Translations under genes and position numbers: made by a program
Assembly (NCBI GenBank): GCA_964416315.1
Contig: CAYQDR010000064.1
Coordinates: 1 to 26,452 of the forward strand
Length of the DNA: 26,452 nucleotides
Source: CAYQDR01 sp964416315
Lineage (GTDB): Bacteria; Methylomirabilota; Methylomirabilia; Rokubacteriales; DASRDR01
Direction: 5' to 3'
In this document: positions 17,008 through 23,643 of the stretch, piece after piece
Layout: every line of letters begins with the position of its first letter
Position numbering within the stretch: the stretch's first letter is position 1
Notes under the pieces: generated by a model
The model's database searches: none
What the model saw: only the letters and a program-made list of their open reading frames with translations
What the model was told of the DNA's origin: nothing

Positions 17008-17604
17008 ATGTCCATGTCCCCGTCGCCGACGCGCCTGGTCGTCGCGCTCACCGGGGCGACGGGGATCGTCTACGGCGTCCGGCTCCTCGAGGTCCTCGGC
17101 ACGGTCCCCGGGGTCGAGACGCACCTGATCCTCTCGAACCCGGCCAAGCGGACCCTCGTCGAGGAGACGGATCTCACCGTCCGCGACGTCGAGCGCCTCG
17201 CCCACGTGGTCCACGACGTCCGGGACATCGGAGCCTCGGTCGCCTCGGGCTCGTACCGGACGGCCGGGATGGTCGTCGCGCCGTGCTCGATCCGGACCGC
17301 CGCGGCGATCGCGACGGGGCTCACCGGGAACCTGATCACGCGCGCCGCGGACGTGACGCTGAAGGAGGGCCGCCCGCTGATCCTCCTCGTCCGGGAGACG
17401 CCGCTCCACGTCGGGCACCTCCGGATGCTCACCGGCCTCGCCGAGATGGGGGCCGTGGTCCTGCCCCCGGTGCCCGCCTTCTACCACCGCCCCAAGGGGC
17501 TCGACGACCTGGTCAACCAGACGATCGCCCGCGTGCTCGACCGGCTCGGCCTGCCGCACACCCTCGGCCACGAGTGGCCCGGCACGACGGGCGGGCGGCG
17601 CTGA
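17008..17604 (+). CDS. ubiX: flavin prenyltransferase UbiX
   Basis: UbiX joins a dimethylallyl group to FMN to make prenylated FMN, the cofactor of UbiD-type decarboxylases. The 198-residue product shows the flavoprotein start VVALTGATGIVYGVRLLE, the APCSIRTAAAIATGLTGNL block, and the RAADVTLKEGRPLILLVRETPL and PPVPAFYHRPKGLDDLV regions of the family. ATG 17008 or 17014 are both plausible and no ribosome site is seen. No ubiD is in the window. A FAH-superfamily gene follows after 16 nt, which suggests a shared aromatic or hydroxy-acid pathway (inference). Confidence 0.93.
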   Translation: MSMSPSPTRLVVALTGATGIVYGVRLLEVLGTVPGVETHLILSNPAKRTLVEETDLTVRDVERLAHVVHDVRDIGASVASGSYRTAGMVVAPCSIRTAAAIATGLTGNLITRAADVTLKEGRPLILLVRETPLHVGHLRMLTGLAEMGAVVLPPVPAFYHRPKGLDDLVNQTIARVLDRLGLPHTLGHEWPGTTGGRR

Positions 17605-17620
17605 GCGTTTCCCGGCCTGC

Positions 17621-18541
17621 GTGAAGCTCTGTCAGTTCCAGCACGCGGCCGGGGGGCGCCGCGTCGGGCTGATCGACGGGGACACGGTCCTCGACATCAC
17701 CAGCCGGGCCGCAGGTCTGACGTCGGTCCTCGACCTCATCGTGCGCGGCCGCACGCCGGCAGGGATCGAGCGCCTGGCCGCGCGCCTCGCCCGCCGGCCG
17801 CGCCTCCCGCACCATGCCTGGCGCGCGCTCGACCGCGCCCCCGGGCCGCGGCGTCCCGGGCTCCTCGTGCCGCTCGAGCCGCCCGAAGTCTGGGGGGCCG
17901 GGATCACCTACCGGCGGAGCGCCGAGTACTACTCGGCGCACGAGAGCGGCCACGCCCACCGCGAGAAGGGCATCTACGACCACGTCTACGAGTCCGAGCG
18001 CCCGGAGCTCTTCTTCAAGGCGACGGCGGCGCGCTGCGCGGGCCCCCACGCGCCGATCGGCCTCCGCGGGGACTCGACGCTCACGGCGGTCGAGGCCGAG
18101 CTCGCGGTCGTTGTGGGCGCGGCCGGCGCGATCGTGGGCTACACGGTGGGGAACGACCTCTCGGCCTGGGACATCGAGCGCGCGAACCCGCTCTTTCTCC
18201 CGCAGTCGAAGATCTTCCGTGGCGCCTTCGCCTTCGGGCCGGTCCTCGCGACGCCCTCGACGGTGCCCGATCCGCACGCCCTCGAGATCCGCTGCGTGAT
18301 CGAGCGCGGCGGCCGGGTGCTCTACGAGGGGCGGGCGAACACGCGCGACATGAAGCGCCGGTGCGCCGAGCTCGTGGACTGGCTCGGCCGCTACAACCCC
18401 GTCCCGCCGGGGACGGTCCTCTCGACGGGGACCGGGATCCTCGTCCCCGACGCGCACGCCCTCCAGCCCGGCGACGTCGTCAGCATCACGATCGAGGGGA
18501 TCGGCACCCTGAGGAACCCCGTCCGCCGGCTCGCGGCCTGA
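17621..18541 (+). CDS. fumarylacetoacetate hydrolase (FAH) superfamily enzyme
   Basis: FAH-fold enzymes hydrolyse, dehydrate, decarboxylate or isomerise keto-acids using a divalent metal. The 306 residues contain the fold's core: VWGAGITY (about 88-95), ELFFKAT, the metal-binding glutamates in TAVEAELAVVVG, and GYTVGNDLSAWDIE. They end with PPGTVLSTGTGI and the GDVVSITIEGIGTLRNPV tail. The SERPELFFKAT and NPLFLPQSK segments remind me of 2-keto-3-deoxy-arabinonate dehydratase-like members, but substrate cannot be read from sequence. It starts with GTG 17621, 16 nt after ubiX, and is probably co-transcribed with it. Confidence 0.85.
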   Translation: MKLCQFQHAAGGRRVGLIDGDTVLDITSRAAGLTSVLDLIVRGRTPAGIERLAARLARRPRLPHHAWRALDRAPGPRRPGLLVPLEPPEVWGAGITYRRSAEYYSAHESGHAHREKGIYDHVYESERPELFFKATAARCAGPHAPIGLRGDSTLTAVEAELAVVVGAAGAIVGYTVGNDLSAWDIERANPLFLPQSKIFRGAFAFGPVLATPSTVPDPHALEIRCVIERGGRVLYEGRANTRDMKRRCAELVDWLGRYNPVPPGTVLSTGTGILVPDAHALQPGDVVSITIEGIGTLRNPVRRLAA

Positions 18542-18563
18542 CGGGCGAGTTCGGGGTCTCCCG

Positions 18564-18580
18564 CTCCCCCGCTGGGGGAG
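18564..18580. terminator. hairpin between convergent genes
   Basis: CTCCCCC (18564-18570), loop GCT, GGGGGAG (18574-18580) lies between the FAH gene and the oppositely oriented membrane protein gene. There is no U-tract. The surrounding sequence (GAGAGGGCGGGGTGAGGGGGAG) looks like a dispersed palindromic repeat. It may act as a bidirectional transcript end (inference). Confidence 0.4.
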
Positions 18581-18602
18581 AGGGCGGGGTGAGGGGGAGC
18601 AG

Positions 18603-18974
18603 TCAGTCGCGCCGCGTGATGACGACGACCTGACCCCGGTCGGAGAGGAACGCGTTCAGGACCCAGCTCACCAGGCTCACCAGCAGCGCCCCCCAGAACG
18701 CCGCCCAGAACCCCTGGACCTCGAACCCGCCGACGAGCGCGGAGGTGAGCCAGAGGCAGAGGGCGTTCAGGACGAAGAGGAAGAGCCCGAGGGTGACGAG
18801 CGTGAGCGGGAGCGTGAGGACGAGCAGGATCGGGCGGACGAGGGCGTTGACGAGCCCCAGCACGAGCCCCGCCGCCAGCGCGGCGAGCGCGCTCCGGACC
18901 TCGATCCCCGGCACGACGTGGGCCGCGGCGACGATCGCCAGCGTGTTGCCGAGGACGCGGAGGATGAATCCCAT
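18603..18974 (-). CDS. four-helix membrane protein, phage holin family (YvlD-like)
   Basis: The 123-residue product is almost wholly hydrophobic. It has about four transmembrane helices (about 5-20, 27-46, 50-75, 85-110) and the family's glycine/asparagine features VLGLVNALVRPIL and LFLFVLNALCLWL. It belongs to the widespread family labelled phage holin superfamily IV or YvlD, whose role in the envelope is unknown; it is not evidence of a prophage. A TACACT -10 lies only six bases before the ATG, so the mRNA may be leaderless. tRNA-Leu lies just upstream on the same strand. Confidence 0.88.
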   Translation of the reverse strand: MGFILRVLGNTLAIVAAAHVVPGIEVRSALAALAAGLVLGLVNALVRPILLVLTLPLTLVTLGLFLFVLNALCLWLTSALVGGFEVQGFWAAFWGALLVSLVSWVLNAFLSDRGQVVVITRRD

Positions 18975-18980
18975 GGCCCG

Positions 18981-18986
18981 AGTGTA
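18981..18986 (-). promoter_or_regulatory. -10 element next to the YvlD-like start
   Basis: On the minus strand TACACT is followed by six bases and then the ATG. Normal -10 to start-site spacing puts transcription initiation at the A of ATG. There is no Shine-Dalgarno sequence. Confidence 0.45.
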
Positions 18987-19034
18987 CCGCGGGGCGGGAG
19001 CCTGGGCGGGAGGTTACGCGGCTGCTAGAATGGC

Positions 19035-19121
19035 TGGTGCCGAAGGGGGGACTCGAACCCCCACACCCTTGCGGGCACTAGACCCTGAATCTAGCGCGTC
19101 TGCCAATTCCGCCACTTCGGC
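19035..19121 (-). tRNA. tRNA-Leu, anticodon CAG
   Basis: The 87-nt minus-strand gene folds as a class II tRNA. The acceptor is GCCGAAG/CTTCGGC and the anticodon stem CTAGA/TCTAG encloses loop TTCAGGG, giving anticodon CAG, which reads CUG. It has a long variable arm, a T arm GGGGG-TTCGAGT-CCCCC and an encoded CCA. CUG and CUC leucine codons dominate the neighbouring genes, so this is a major tRNA here. Confidence 0.96.
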
Positions 19122-19136
19122 GCCGAGCAGCGGGTA

Positions 19137-19165
19137 ACGTTACCACCGGCCCCGAGAGCCGTCAA
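19137..19165 (-). promoter_or_regulatory. promoter of tRNA-Leu
   Basis: On the minus strand TTGACG (19165-19160), an exact 17-nt spacer and TAACGT (19142-19137) lie 15 nt before the tRNA. The -10 is embedded in the 12-bp palindrome GGTAACGTTACC (19133-19144). The element occupies the gap before smpB on the other strand. Confidence 0.6.
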
Positions 19166-19169
19166 GCCG

Positions 19170-19634
19170 ATGGCCGAGATCGAGAAGCTCGTCGCCTCCA
19201 ACCGGAAGGCGCGCCACGCCTACGACATCCTCGAGACGTACGAGGCGGGCCTGGTCCTCCGCGGCACCGAGGTCAAGGCGCTCCGCGCAGGGCGCGCCGA
19301 CCTGAAGCAGAGCTACGCCCGCATCGAGGGAGAGGAGGCGTGGCTCCTCGGCTGCCACATCAGTCCCTACGCCCAGGGGAACCGCTGGAACCACGACCCG
19401 CTCCGGCCGCGGAAGCTCCTGCTGCACCGCGCGGAGCTCCGCCGGCTCCTCGGCAAGGTCATGGAGAAAGGATTGACCCTGGTCCCGCTGAGTCTATACT
19501 TTAGGCGGGGCCGCGCGAAGGTCGAGCTGGGCCTGGCGCGCGGCCGCAAGCTTCTGGACAAGCGGCACGTCATCCGGGAGCGGGAGGAGCGCCGCGAGAT
19601 GGATCGCGCGCTCCGGGCTCGCGTCCGGGGATAG
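19170..19634 (+). CDS. smpB: SsrA-binding protein SmpB
   Basis: SmpB escorts tmRNA to stalled ribosomes. The 154 residues show the family order: NRKARHAYDILETYEAGLVL (about 11-30), GTEVKALRAGRADLKQSYARI, the HISPY...GNRWNHDPLRPRKLLLH block, KGLTLVPLSLYF and the basic tail RGRKLLDKRHVIREREERRE that enters the decoding centre. ATG 19170 gives the standard start. ssrA lies 37 nt after the stop, so partner protein and RNA are adjacent. Codons of the KGLTLVPLSLYFR motif are unusually AT-rich and form a promoter-like sequence. Confidence 0.97.
   Translation: MAEIEKLVASNRKARHAYDILETYEAGLVLRGTEVKALRAGRADLKQSYARIEGEEAWLLGCHISPYAQGNRWNHDPLRPRKLLLHRAELRRLLGKVMEKGLTLVPLSLYFRRGRAKVELGLARGRKLLDKRHVIREREERREMDRALRARVRG
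19473..19500 (+). promoter_or_regulatory. probable ssrA promoter inside smpB
   Basis: TTGACC (19473-19478), a 16-nt spacer and TATACT (19495-19500) occur within smpB codons GGA TTG ACC ... AGT CTA TAC TTT AGG. Several of these codons look rare in the surrounding genes, which suggests selection on the DNA. Initiation near 19507 would give a precursor with about 165 nt before mature tmRNA. Confidence 0.5.
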
Positions 19635-19643
19635 CGGTCGGCA

Positions 19644-19660
19644 GGGGGGCGGAACCCCCC
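19644..19660. repeat. GC-rich hairpin between smpB and ssrA
   Basis: GGGGGG (19644-19649), loop CGGAA, CCCCCC (19655-19660), flanked by a pairing A and T. It resembles the hairpin after the DUF507 genes. No U-tract is present. It may shape tmRNA precursor processing or end smpB mRNA. Confidence 0.5.
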
Positions 19661-19671
19661 TCCGAGAAAAA

Positions 19672-20026
19672 GGGGGCGATCGGTTTCGACGGGGATCACG
19701 AGGCTCAAGGCTGCACCCCGAGGGCGCCCATCACCTCGTCAAATGGTGGGTCGGCTATAGCTGCCGACAAAGAGCTAGCTCTCGCCGCCTAACACGCGGT
19801 GACGTCCGCCTGCCTCGCGCCAGCGGGGGGTGGGGCCGGGCGTCAGATTCCGGTGGCTGGCGTCGCGGACGGGCCTGGGTACCGCGACGCGAGACCTGAC
19901 AGGCTGGCCCGGCGCGGATCCGGCCCGCAGGAGCCGCGCGGGGCGAGATGAAATCGCGGGCTATGGGTGTAGGGGCCGTGAGCTGACGGTTTCCGGACGT
20001 GGGTTCGATTCCCACCGCCTCCACCA
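19672..20026 (+). ncRNA. ssrA: transfer-messenger RNA (tmRNA)
   Basis: tmRNA rescues stalled ribosomes and tags the unfinished peptide for proteolysis. The 355-nt gene has a tRNA-like end: 5' GGGGGCG pairs with 3' CGCCTCC (one G-U), with the T arm GTGGG-TTCGATT-CCCAC and encoded CCA. The 5' sequence GATCGGTTTCGACGGGGAT is characteristic of tmRNA. The tag frame ends GAG CTA GCT CTC GCC GCC TAA at 19790-19792. With resume codon GCC at 19763, preceded by TAGCT, the tag reads ADKELALAA. Earlier GCT resume codons would give AADKELALAA or a longer tag. It is the standard one-piece type, and smpB lies immediately upstream. Confidence 0.96.
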
Positions 20027-20031
20027 AATCT

Positions 20032-20073
20032 CGCGCGGGGCTCGGGCCGAGCCGGGCCCCGCGCGCGTTTTTT
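20032..20073 (+). terminator. Rho-independent terminator of ssrA
   Basis: CGCGCGGGGC (20032-20041) pairs with GCCCCGCGCG (20056-20065). There is further inner pairing, and a T6 run follows at 20068-20073. It is the clearest intrinsic terminator in the window. Confidence 0.9.
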
Positions 20074-20083
20074 CCCAAAAAGC

Positions 20084-20113
20084 TTGGGCACGCGCGCGCC
20101 GCTTCGCTAGAAT
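20084..20113 (+). promoter_or_regulatory. promoter of the amidase-rph-rdgB operon
   Basis: TTGGGC (20084-20089), an 18-nt spacer and TAGAAT (20108-20113) lie just after the ssrA terminator. The ATG is only 12 nt beyond the -10, so the leader would be about 5 nt or absent. No ribosome site is seen. Confidence 0.5.
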
Positions 20114-20125
20114 GACCGTCGCCCC

Positions 20126-21805
20126 ATGCGCCGGCCGGTGATCCTCCTCGTCCTGCTGACGCTCGCCGCGCTCCTCGGCGCCGCGAGGGCCGAGGCGCGC
20201 CCGGTCACCGTGGAGGTCCGCGCGGCGAGCGGGGCGAGCCTCGGCCGGCTCGTCGGGACGGCGGACGATCGGATCGCGTACTTTCCCCTTCACGACGTCG
20301 CGCGCCTGACGCGGGCGAGCCTCCGGCCGGCCCGTGACGGGAGCCGTGCGACGCTCGCCCTGCGCGGGGCGAGCGTCGTGGTGCGGCGCGAGAGCCCGAT
20401 CGCCCTCGTCGCGGGGCGGACGCTCGCCCTGGCGGGGCCGGTCCGGGTGCGCCAGGGCGTCTGGTGGGTCCCGGGCGACCTGCTGGTCCGGGCGCTGCCG
20501 GCGCTCCTCGGCGAGGGCGTGCAGATCGGCGCGGCCCCGGCCCCGCCGCCCCCGGCGCCGCCCCCCGTGATCGCCCGGCCGGCCAGCGCGCCAGCGCAGC
20601 CGGTCCCGGCGCCCGCGCGGATCACGCCGCGCGGACAGGCCGTGGCTGCGGTGCGGGAGGCTCCGGCGCTTCCCGAGCGACCGGCCGTGCGGGCCGAGCC
20701 GCCCGCGCCGCGGGCGGAGCCGGAGCCGAGCGGCCCGTCGGACTCGGCGCCGCTCAAGGCCGGGACGCTCGAGCTGCGCTACCGCTCGTACCCGACCTAC
20801 ACCCGCGTGGTCCTCGAGGGGGGCGCTCCGTTCGAGCCCCGCCTCATCGAGGTGGAGGGCGCGCTGGTCGTCCCGCTCGGGCGGCTCGCCGGCGCGCCCC
20901 CGCGTGGGGGCCGGGCGGTGCGGGACGGCCTGGTCGCGTCCCTCGAGCTCGGCGAGGTCCGCGGTGGCCCCGCCCTCCGGGTGACCTTCGAGCGCGAGCC
21001 CGCGTCCCGCCGCGCCTATCGACTCCAAGACCCGCCACGGCTGGTCCTCGACTTCTACCGGCGGGCCGCGCCGGCCCCGCTCCCGCCGGGGCGCGTGGGG
21101 CTCCAGACGATCGTCCTCGATCCGGGTCATGGCGGGGACGATTCCGGTGCCGTGGGCCCGGGTGGGCTCCGGGAGAAGGAGCTGACGCTGGACGTCGCGC
21201 GGCGCGTGGCGGCGCTGATCCGCGAGGAGCTCGGCGTCACGGTCCAGCTCACGCGCACCCGGGATGCGTTCGTGCCCCTCCGCGAGCGGACCGCGTTCGC
21301 GAACCGCCAGAAGGCGGACCTCTTCGTCTCGATCCACGTCAACGCGGCGCCGCACGCGACCGCGACGGGGACCGAGAGCTACTTCCTCTCCTCGGAGGCG
21401 ACCGACAACGCCGCGCGGGCCGCGGCGGCGTTCGAGAACCGCGTGATCGCCCTCGAGCCGGGGCCGCGCACGGGCCCCCGCGACCTCGTGCGCTCGATCC
21501 TGTGGGACCTGACCCAGTCCGAGTTCCAGCAGGAATCGAGCCGCCTCGCCGAGGCGCTCCAGGACAGCCTGGAGCGGGCCCTCCGCCTCCCGAGCCGCGG
21601 GGTCAAGCAGGCACCGTTCTACGTCCTCGGGGGTGCCGCGATGCCGGCCGTCCTCGTCGAGATCGGCTTCATCTCGAACCCGCAGGAGGAGCGGCGGCTG
21701 CAGGACGAGGGCTACCGCGACCGCATCGCCCGGGCCCTCGCCGCCGGCCTCGCCGCCTACAAGGGGCGCTACGACACCAGGGGCGGCGTGGTGGCCCAAC
21801 CGTGA
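20126..21805 (+). CDS. secreted N-acetylmuramoyl-L-alanine amidase (AmiC-type, AMIN plus Amidase_3)
   Basis: This periplasmic zinc enzyme cuts the amide bond between N-acetylmuramic acid and the stem peptide during cell separation. The 559 residues contain a signal peptide (1-24, ending ARAEAR), an N-terminal copper-amine-oxidase-like domain (about 28-135) and a proline-rich linker (about 138-210). An AMIN-like domain (about 215-320) follows, then Amidase_3 (about 328-555). Zinc and catalytic residues are visible: H335 in LDPGHGGDDSGA, E350 in REKEL, H404 in VSIHVNA and E512 in VEIGFISNP. The stop overlaps rph (GTGA), so the three genes form a unit. Confidence 0.94.
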   Translation: MRRPVILLVLLTLAALLGAARAEARPVTVEVRAASGASLGRLVGTADDRIAYFPLHDVARLTRASLRPARDGSRATLALRGASVVVRRESPIALVAGRTLALAGPVRVRQGVWWVPGDLLVRALPALLGEGVQIGAAPAPPPPAPPPVIARPASAPAQPVPAPARITPRGQAVAAVREAPALPERPAVRAEPPAPRAEPEPSGPSDSAPLKAGTLELRYRSYPTYTRVVLEGGAPFEPRLIEVEGALVVPLGRLAGAPPRGGRAVRDGLVASLELGEVRGGPALRVTFEREPASRRAYRLQDPPRLVLDFYRRAAPAPLPPGRVGLQTIVLDPGHGGDDSGAVGPGGLREKELTLDVARRVAALIREELGVTVQLTRTRDAFVPLRERTAFANRQKADLFVSIHVNAAPHATATGTESYFLSSEATDNAARAAAAFENRVIALEPGPRTGPRDLVRSILWDLTQSEFQQESSRLAEALQDSLERALRLPSRGVKQAPFYVLGGAAMPAVLVEIGFISNPQEERRLQDEGYRDRIARALAAGLAAYKGRYDTRGGVVAQP

Positions 21806-22542
21806 CGCGGCACGACGGCCGCGGGCCGGGCGACCTCCGGCCGGTGCGCCTCACGCGGGGCTACCTGCGGCACGCCGAGGGCTCGGTCCTGGTCGAGGTC
21901 GGCGAGACGCGCGTGATCTGCACGGCGTCGGTCGAGGAGCGCGTGCCGCCGTTCCTCCGGGGCCTCGGTCAGGGGTGGGTGACGGCGGAGTACGGGATGC
22001 TGCCGCGCGCCACCCTGACCCGGACGCCGCGCGAGACCGGGCGGACCGGCGGGCGGACGCACGAGATCCAGCGGCTGGTCGGGCGCTCCCTCCGGGCCGT
22101 CGTCGAGCTCGCCAAGCTCGGCGAGCGGACGATCTACGTGGACTGCGACGTGATCCAGGCGGACGGCGGGACGCGCACCGCGGCGGTCACGGGCGGGTGC
22201 CTCGCGCTCGCCGACTGCCTCCACCACCTCGTGGCGGCCGGGCGGCTCGCCGCGAGCCCGCTGCGGGACGTCGTGGCGGCGACGAGCGTGGGGCTCGTCG
22301 GCGGGACCGCGGTCCTCGACCTCGACTACACCGAGGACTCGACCGCCGCGGTGGACATGAACGTGGTGATGACAGGCGCGGGGCGGTTCGTCGAGGTCCA
22401 GGGGACCGCCGAGCAGACCCCGTTCGACCTCGCCGAGCTGGAGCGGCTCCTCGCGCTCGCGCGGAGCGGGATCGAGCGGCTGCTCGCGCTCCAGCGCCGC
22501 GCCCTCGCCGACCGGACGACGACCGTCTTCGCGCTTCCGTGA
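21802..22542 (+). CDS. rph: ribonuclease PH
   Basis: RNase PH is a phosphate-dependent 3'-5' exoribonuclease that trims tRNA 3' ends. The 246-residue product begins RHDGRGPGDLRPVRL and keeps the EYGMLPRAT and phosphate/RNA-binding TGGRTHEIQRLVGRSLRAV blocks, the core GGTRTAAVTGGCLALADCL and DLDYTEDSTAAVDMNVV with catalytic acids. The length is standard. GTG 21802 overlaps the amidase stop and the stop overlaps rdgB; both junctions are GTGA, indicating coupling. The frame is open far upstream but only as shadow. Confidence 0.97.
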   Translation: MTRHDGRGPGDLRPVRLTRGYLRHAEGSVLVEVGETRVICTASVEERVPPFLRGLGQGWVTAEYGMLPRATLTRTPRETGRTGGRTHEIQRLVGRSLRAVVELAKLGERTIYVDCDVIQADGGTRTAAVTGGCLALADCLHHLVAAGRLAASPLRDVVAATSVGLVGGTAVLDLDYTEDSTAAVDMNVVMTGAGRFVEVQGTAEQTPFDLAELERLLALARSGIERLLALQRRALADRTTTVFALP

Positions 22543-23159
22543 CGCCGCGGCTGGTCCTCGCCACGGCGAACGCCGCGAAGGCGGGCGAGCTCCGCACGCT
22601 CCTCGACAGCCTCGGCTACGAGATCCGGACCGCGCGGGACTACCCCGACCTCCGTCTGCCCCCCGAGGGCGATCAGAGTTACGCCGACAACGCCCGCGCC
22701 AAGGCCCGGGCGGCCGTCGCCGCGACGCGTGCCGTGGCCTTGGGAGACGACTCGGGCCTCGAGGTCGAGGCGCTCGGGGGCCGTCCCGGCGTGGCCTCGG
22801 CGCGCTACGGGGGACCGGGGCTCACGGACGGCGAGCGCGTCGAACGGCTCCTCGCGGACGTGGCCGGTGCCCCGTCCCGCGCGGCGCGCTTCCGGTGCGT
22901 CCTCGCGCTCGCCGCGCCGTGGGGGGAGGAGGCGGTCGTCGAAGGGATCGTGGAGGGCGTCCTGGCCGACCGCCCGCGCGGCGCGGGCGGCTTCGGCTAC
23001 GATCCGATCTTCGTGGTGCCGGCGCTCGGGCGGACGCTCGCCGAGCTGTCCCCGGCGGACAAGCACCGCCTGAGCCACCGCGGCCGCGCCGTCGCCGCGG
23101 CGCGCCCGATCCTCGAGCGGTGGCGCGGACGAGCCGCGGCGGGGGGCGGCGGCTCTTGA
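22539..23159 (+). CDS. rdgB: XTP/dITP diphosphatase (RdgB/HAM1)
   Basis: This house-cleaning enzyme hydrolyses dITP and XTP so that deaminated purines do not enter nucleic acid. The 206 residues show the start LVLATANAAKAGEL (the family's substrate loop), GDDSGLEVEALGGRPGVASARY with catalytic acids, the GFGYDPIFVVPALGRTLAELSPADKHRLSHRG block, and a Gly-rich tail. GTG 22539 overlaps the rph stop. rph and rdgB are commonly adjacent. The tRNA-Pro promoter begins within its stop codon. Confidence 0.96.
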   Translation: MTPRLVLATANAAKAGELRTLLDSLGYEIRTARDYPDLRLPPEGDQSYADNARAKARAAVAATRAVALGDDSGLEVEALGGRPGVASARYGGPGLTDGERVERLLADVAGAPSRAARFRCVLALAAPWGEEAVVEGIVEGVLADRPRGAGGFGYDPIFVVPALGRTLAELSPADKHRLSHRGRAVAAARPILERWRGRAAAGGGGS

Positions 23160-23184
23160 CGCGTCGGAGCGCGGCCCGTACCGT
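23156..23184 (+). promoter_or_regulatory. promoter of tRNA-Pro
   Basis: TTGACG (23156-23161), an exact 17-nt spacer and TACCGT (23179-23184) lie 12 nt before the tRNA. The -35 overlaps the rdgB stop codon. The -35 is identical to that of tRNA-Leu. Confidence 0.65.
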
Positions 23185-23196
23185 AGGGTCCGACGT

Positions 23197-23273
23197 CGGG
23201 GCGTAGCGCAGCCAGGTAGCGCACCTGCCTTGGGCGCAGGGGGTCGGCCGTTCAAATCGGCTCGCCCCGACCA
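23197..23273 (+). tRNA. tRNA-Pro, anticodon TGG
   Basis: The 77-nt gene folds fully. The acceptor is CGGGGCG/CGCCCCG. The anticodon stem CCTGC/GCAGG encloses loop CTTGGGC, giving anticodon TGG, which reads CCA and by wobble other CCN codons. The T arm is GGCCG-TTCAAAT-CGGCT and CCA is encoded. A protein gene starts 40 nt downstream on the same strand. Confidence 0.96.
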
Positions 23274-23313
23274 CTCCTACCCCGTTCCCGGGGCGCGCAG
23301 GAGGAACGATCTG

Positions 23314-23634
23314 ATGCGACGGGGTGCAAGGGTCGGGCTTGCGGCCGTCGGGTTCGCCGCGGCGCTCGCCTCGGGGGCCCTGGCCTACAGCTGCCCGATC
23401 CTCATCAGGGACGCCGAGGAGCTGATCGCGAAGGCCCAGGTGGCCGTGACGAAGTCGGCGAGCCCCGACAAGCCGCAGGCCGAGCAGGCGCTCGCGGAGG
23501 CGCGGCGGCTCGTCGCCGAGGCGCGGAAGGACCACGAGGGCGCCAAGGCGAAGGCGAACCACGCCACAGCCGTTCGGAAGCTGAGGACGGCAAAGGCCTT
23601 CGCCGAGGAGGCGCTCGTCCTCTCTCAGCCCTGA
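23314..23634 (+). CDS. small exported helical protein, unrecognised
   Basis: I do not recognise the family. The 106-residue product starts with a signal peptide (MRRGARVGLAAVGFAAALAS, cleavage near ALAYS). The mature part is about 80 residues, highly charged and predicted helical. It has one cysteine in SCPILIRDAEELIAKA and then Ala/Lys/Glu-rich repeats such as AEQALAEARRLVAEARKDHEGAKAKANHATAV, resembling a small periplasmic helical bundle or coiled coil. ATG 23314 has a strong AGGAGGA (23299-23305). It may be transcribed with tRNA-Pro because no other promoter is obvious. It converges with the next gene, nine bases away. Confidence 0.82.
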   Translation: MRRGARVGLAAVGFAAALASGALAYSCPILIRDAEELIAKAQVAVTKSASPDKPQAEQALAEARRLVAEARKDHEGAKAKANHATAVRKLRTAKAFAEEALVLSQP

Positions 23635-23643
23635 GCCGGGTCC

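Noticed and set aside
18603..18974. Prophage lysis gene
   Set aside because: The holin label is only a family name. There are no phage neighbours, and the protein is a common chromosomal YvlD-like membrane protein.
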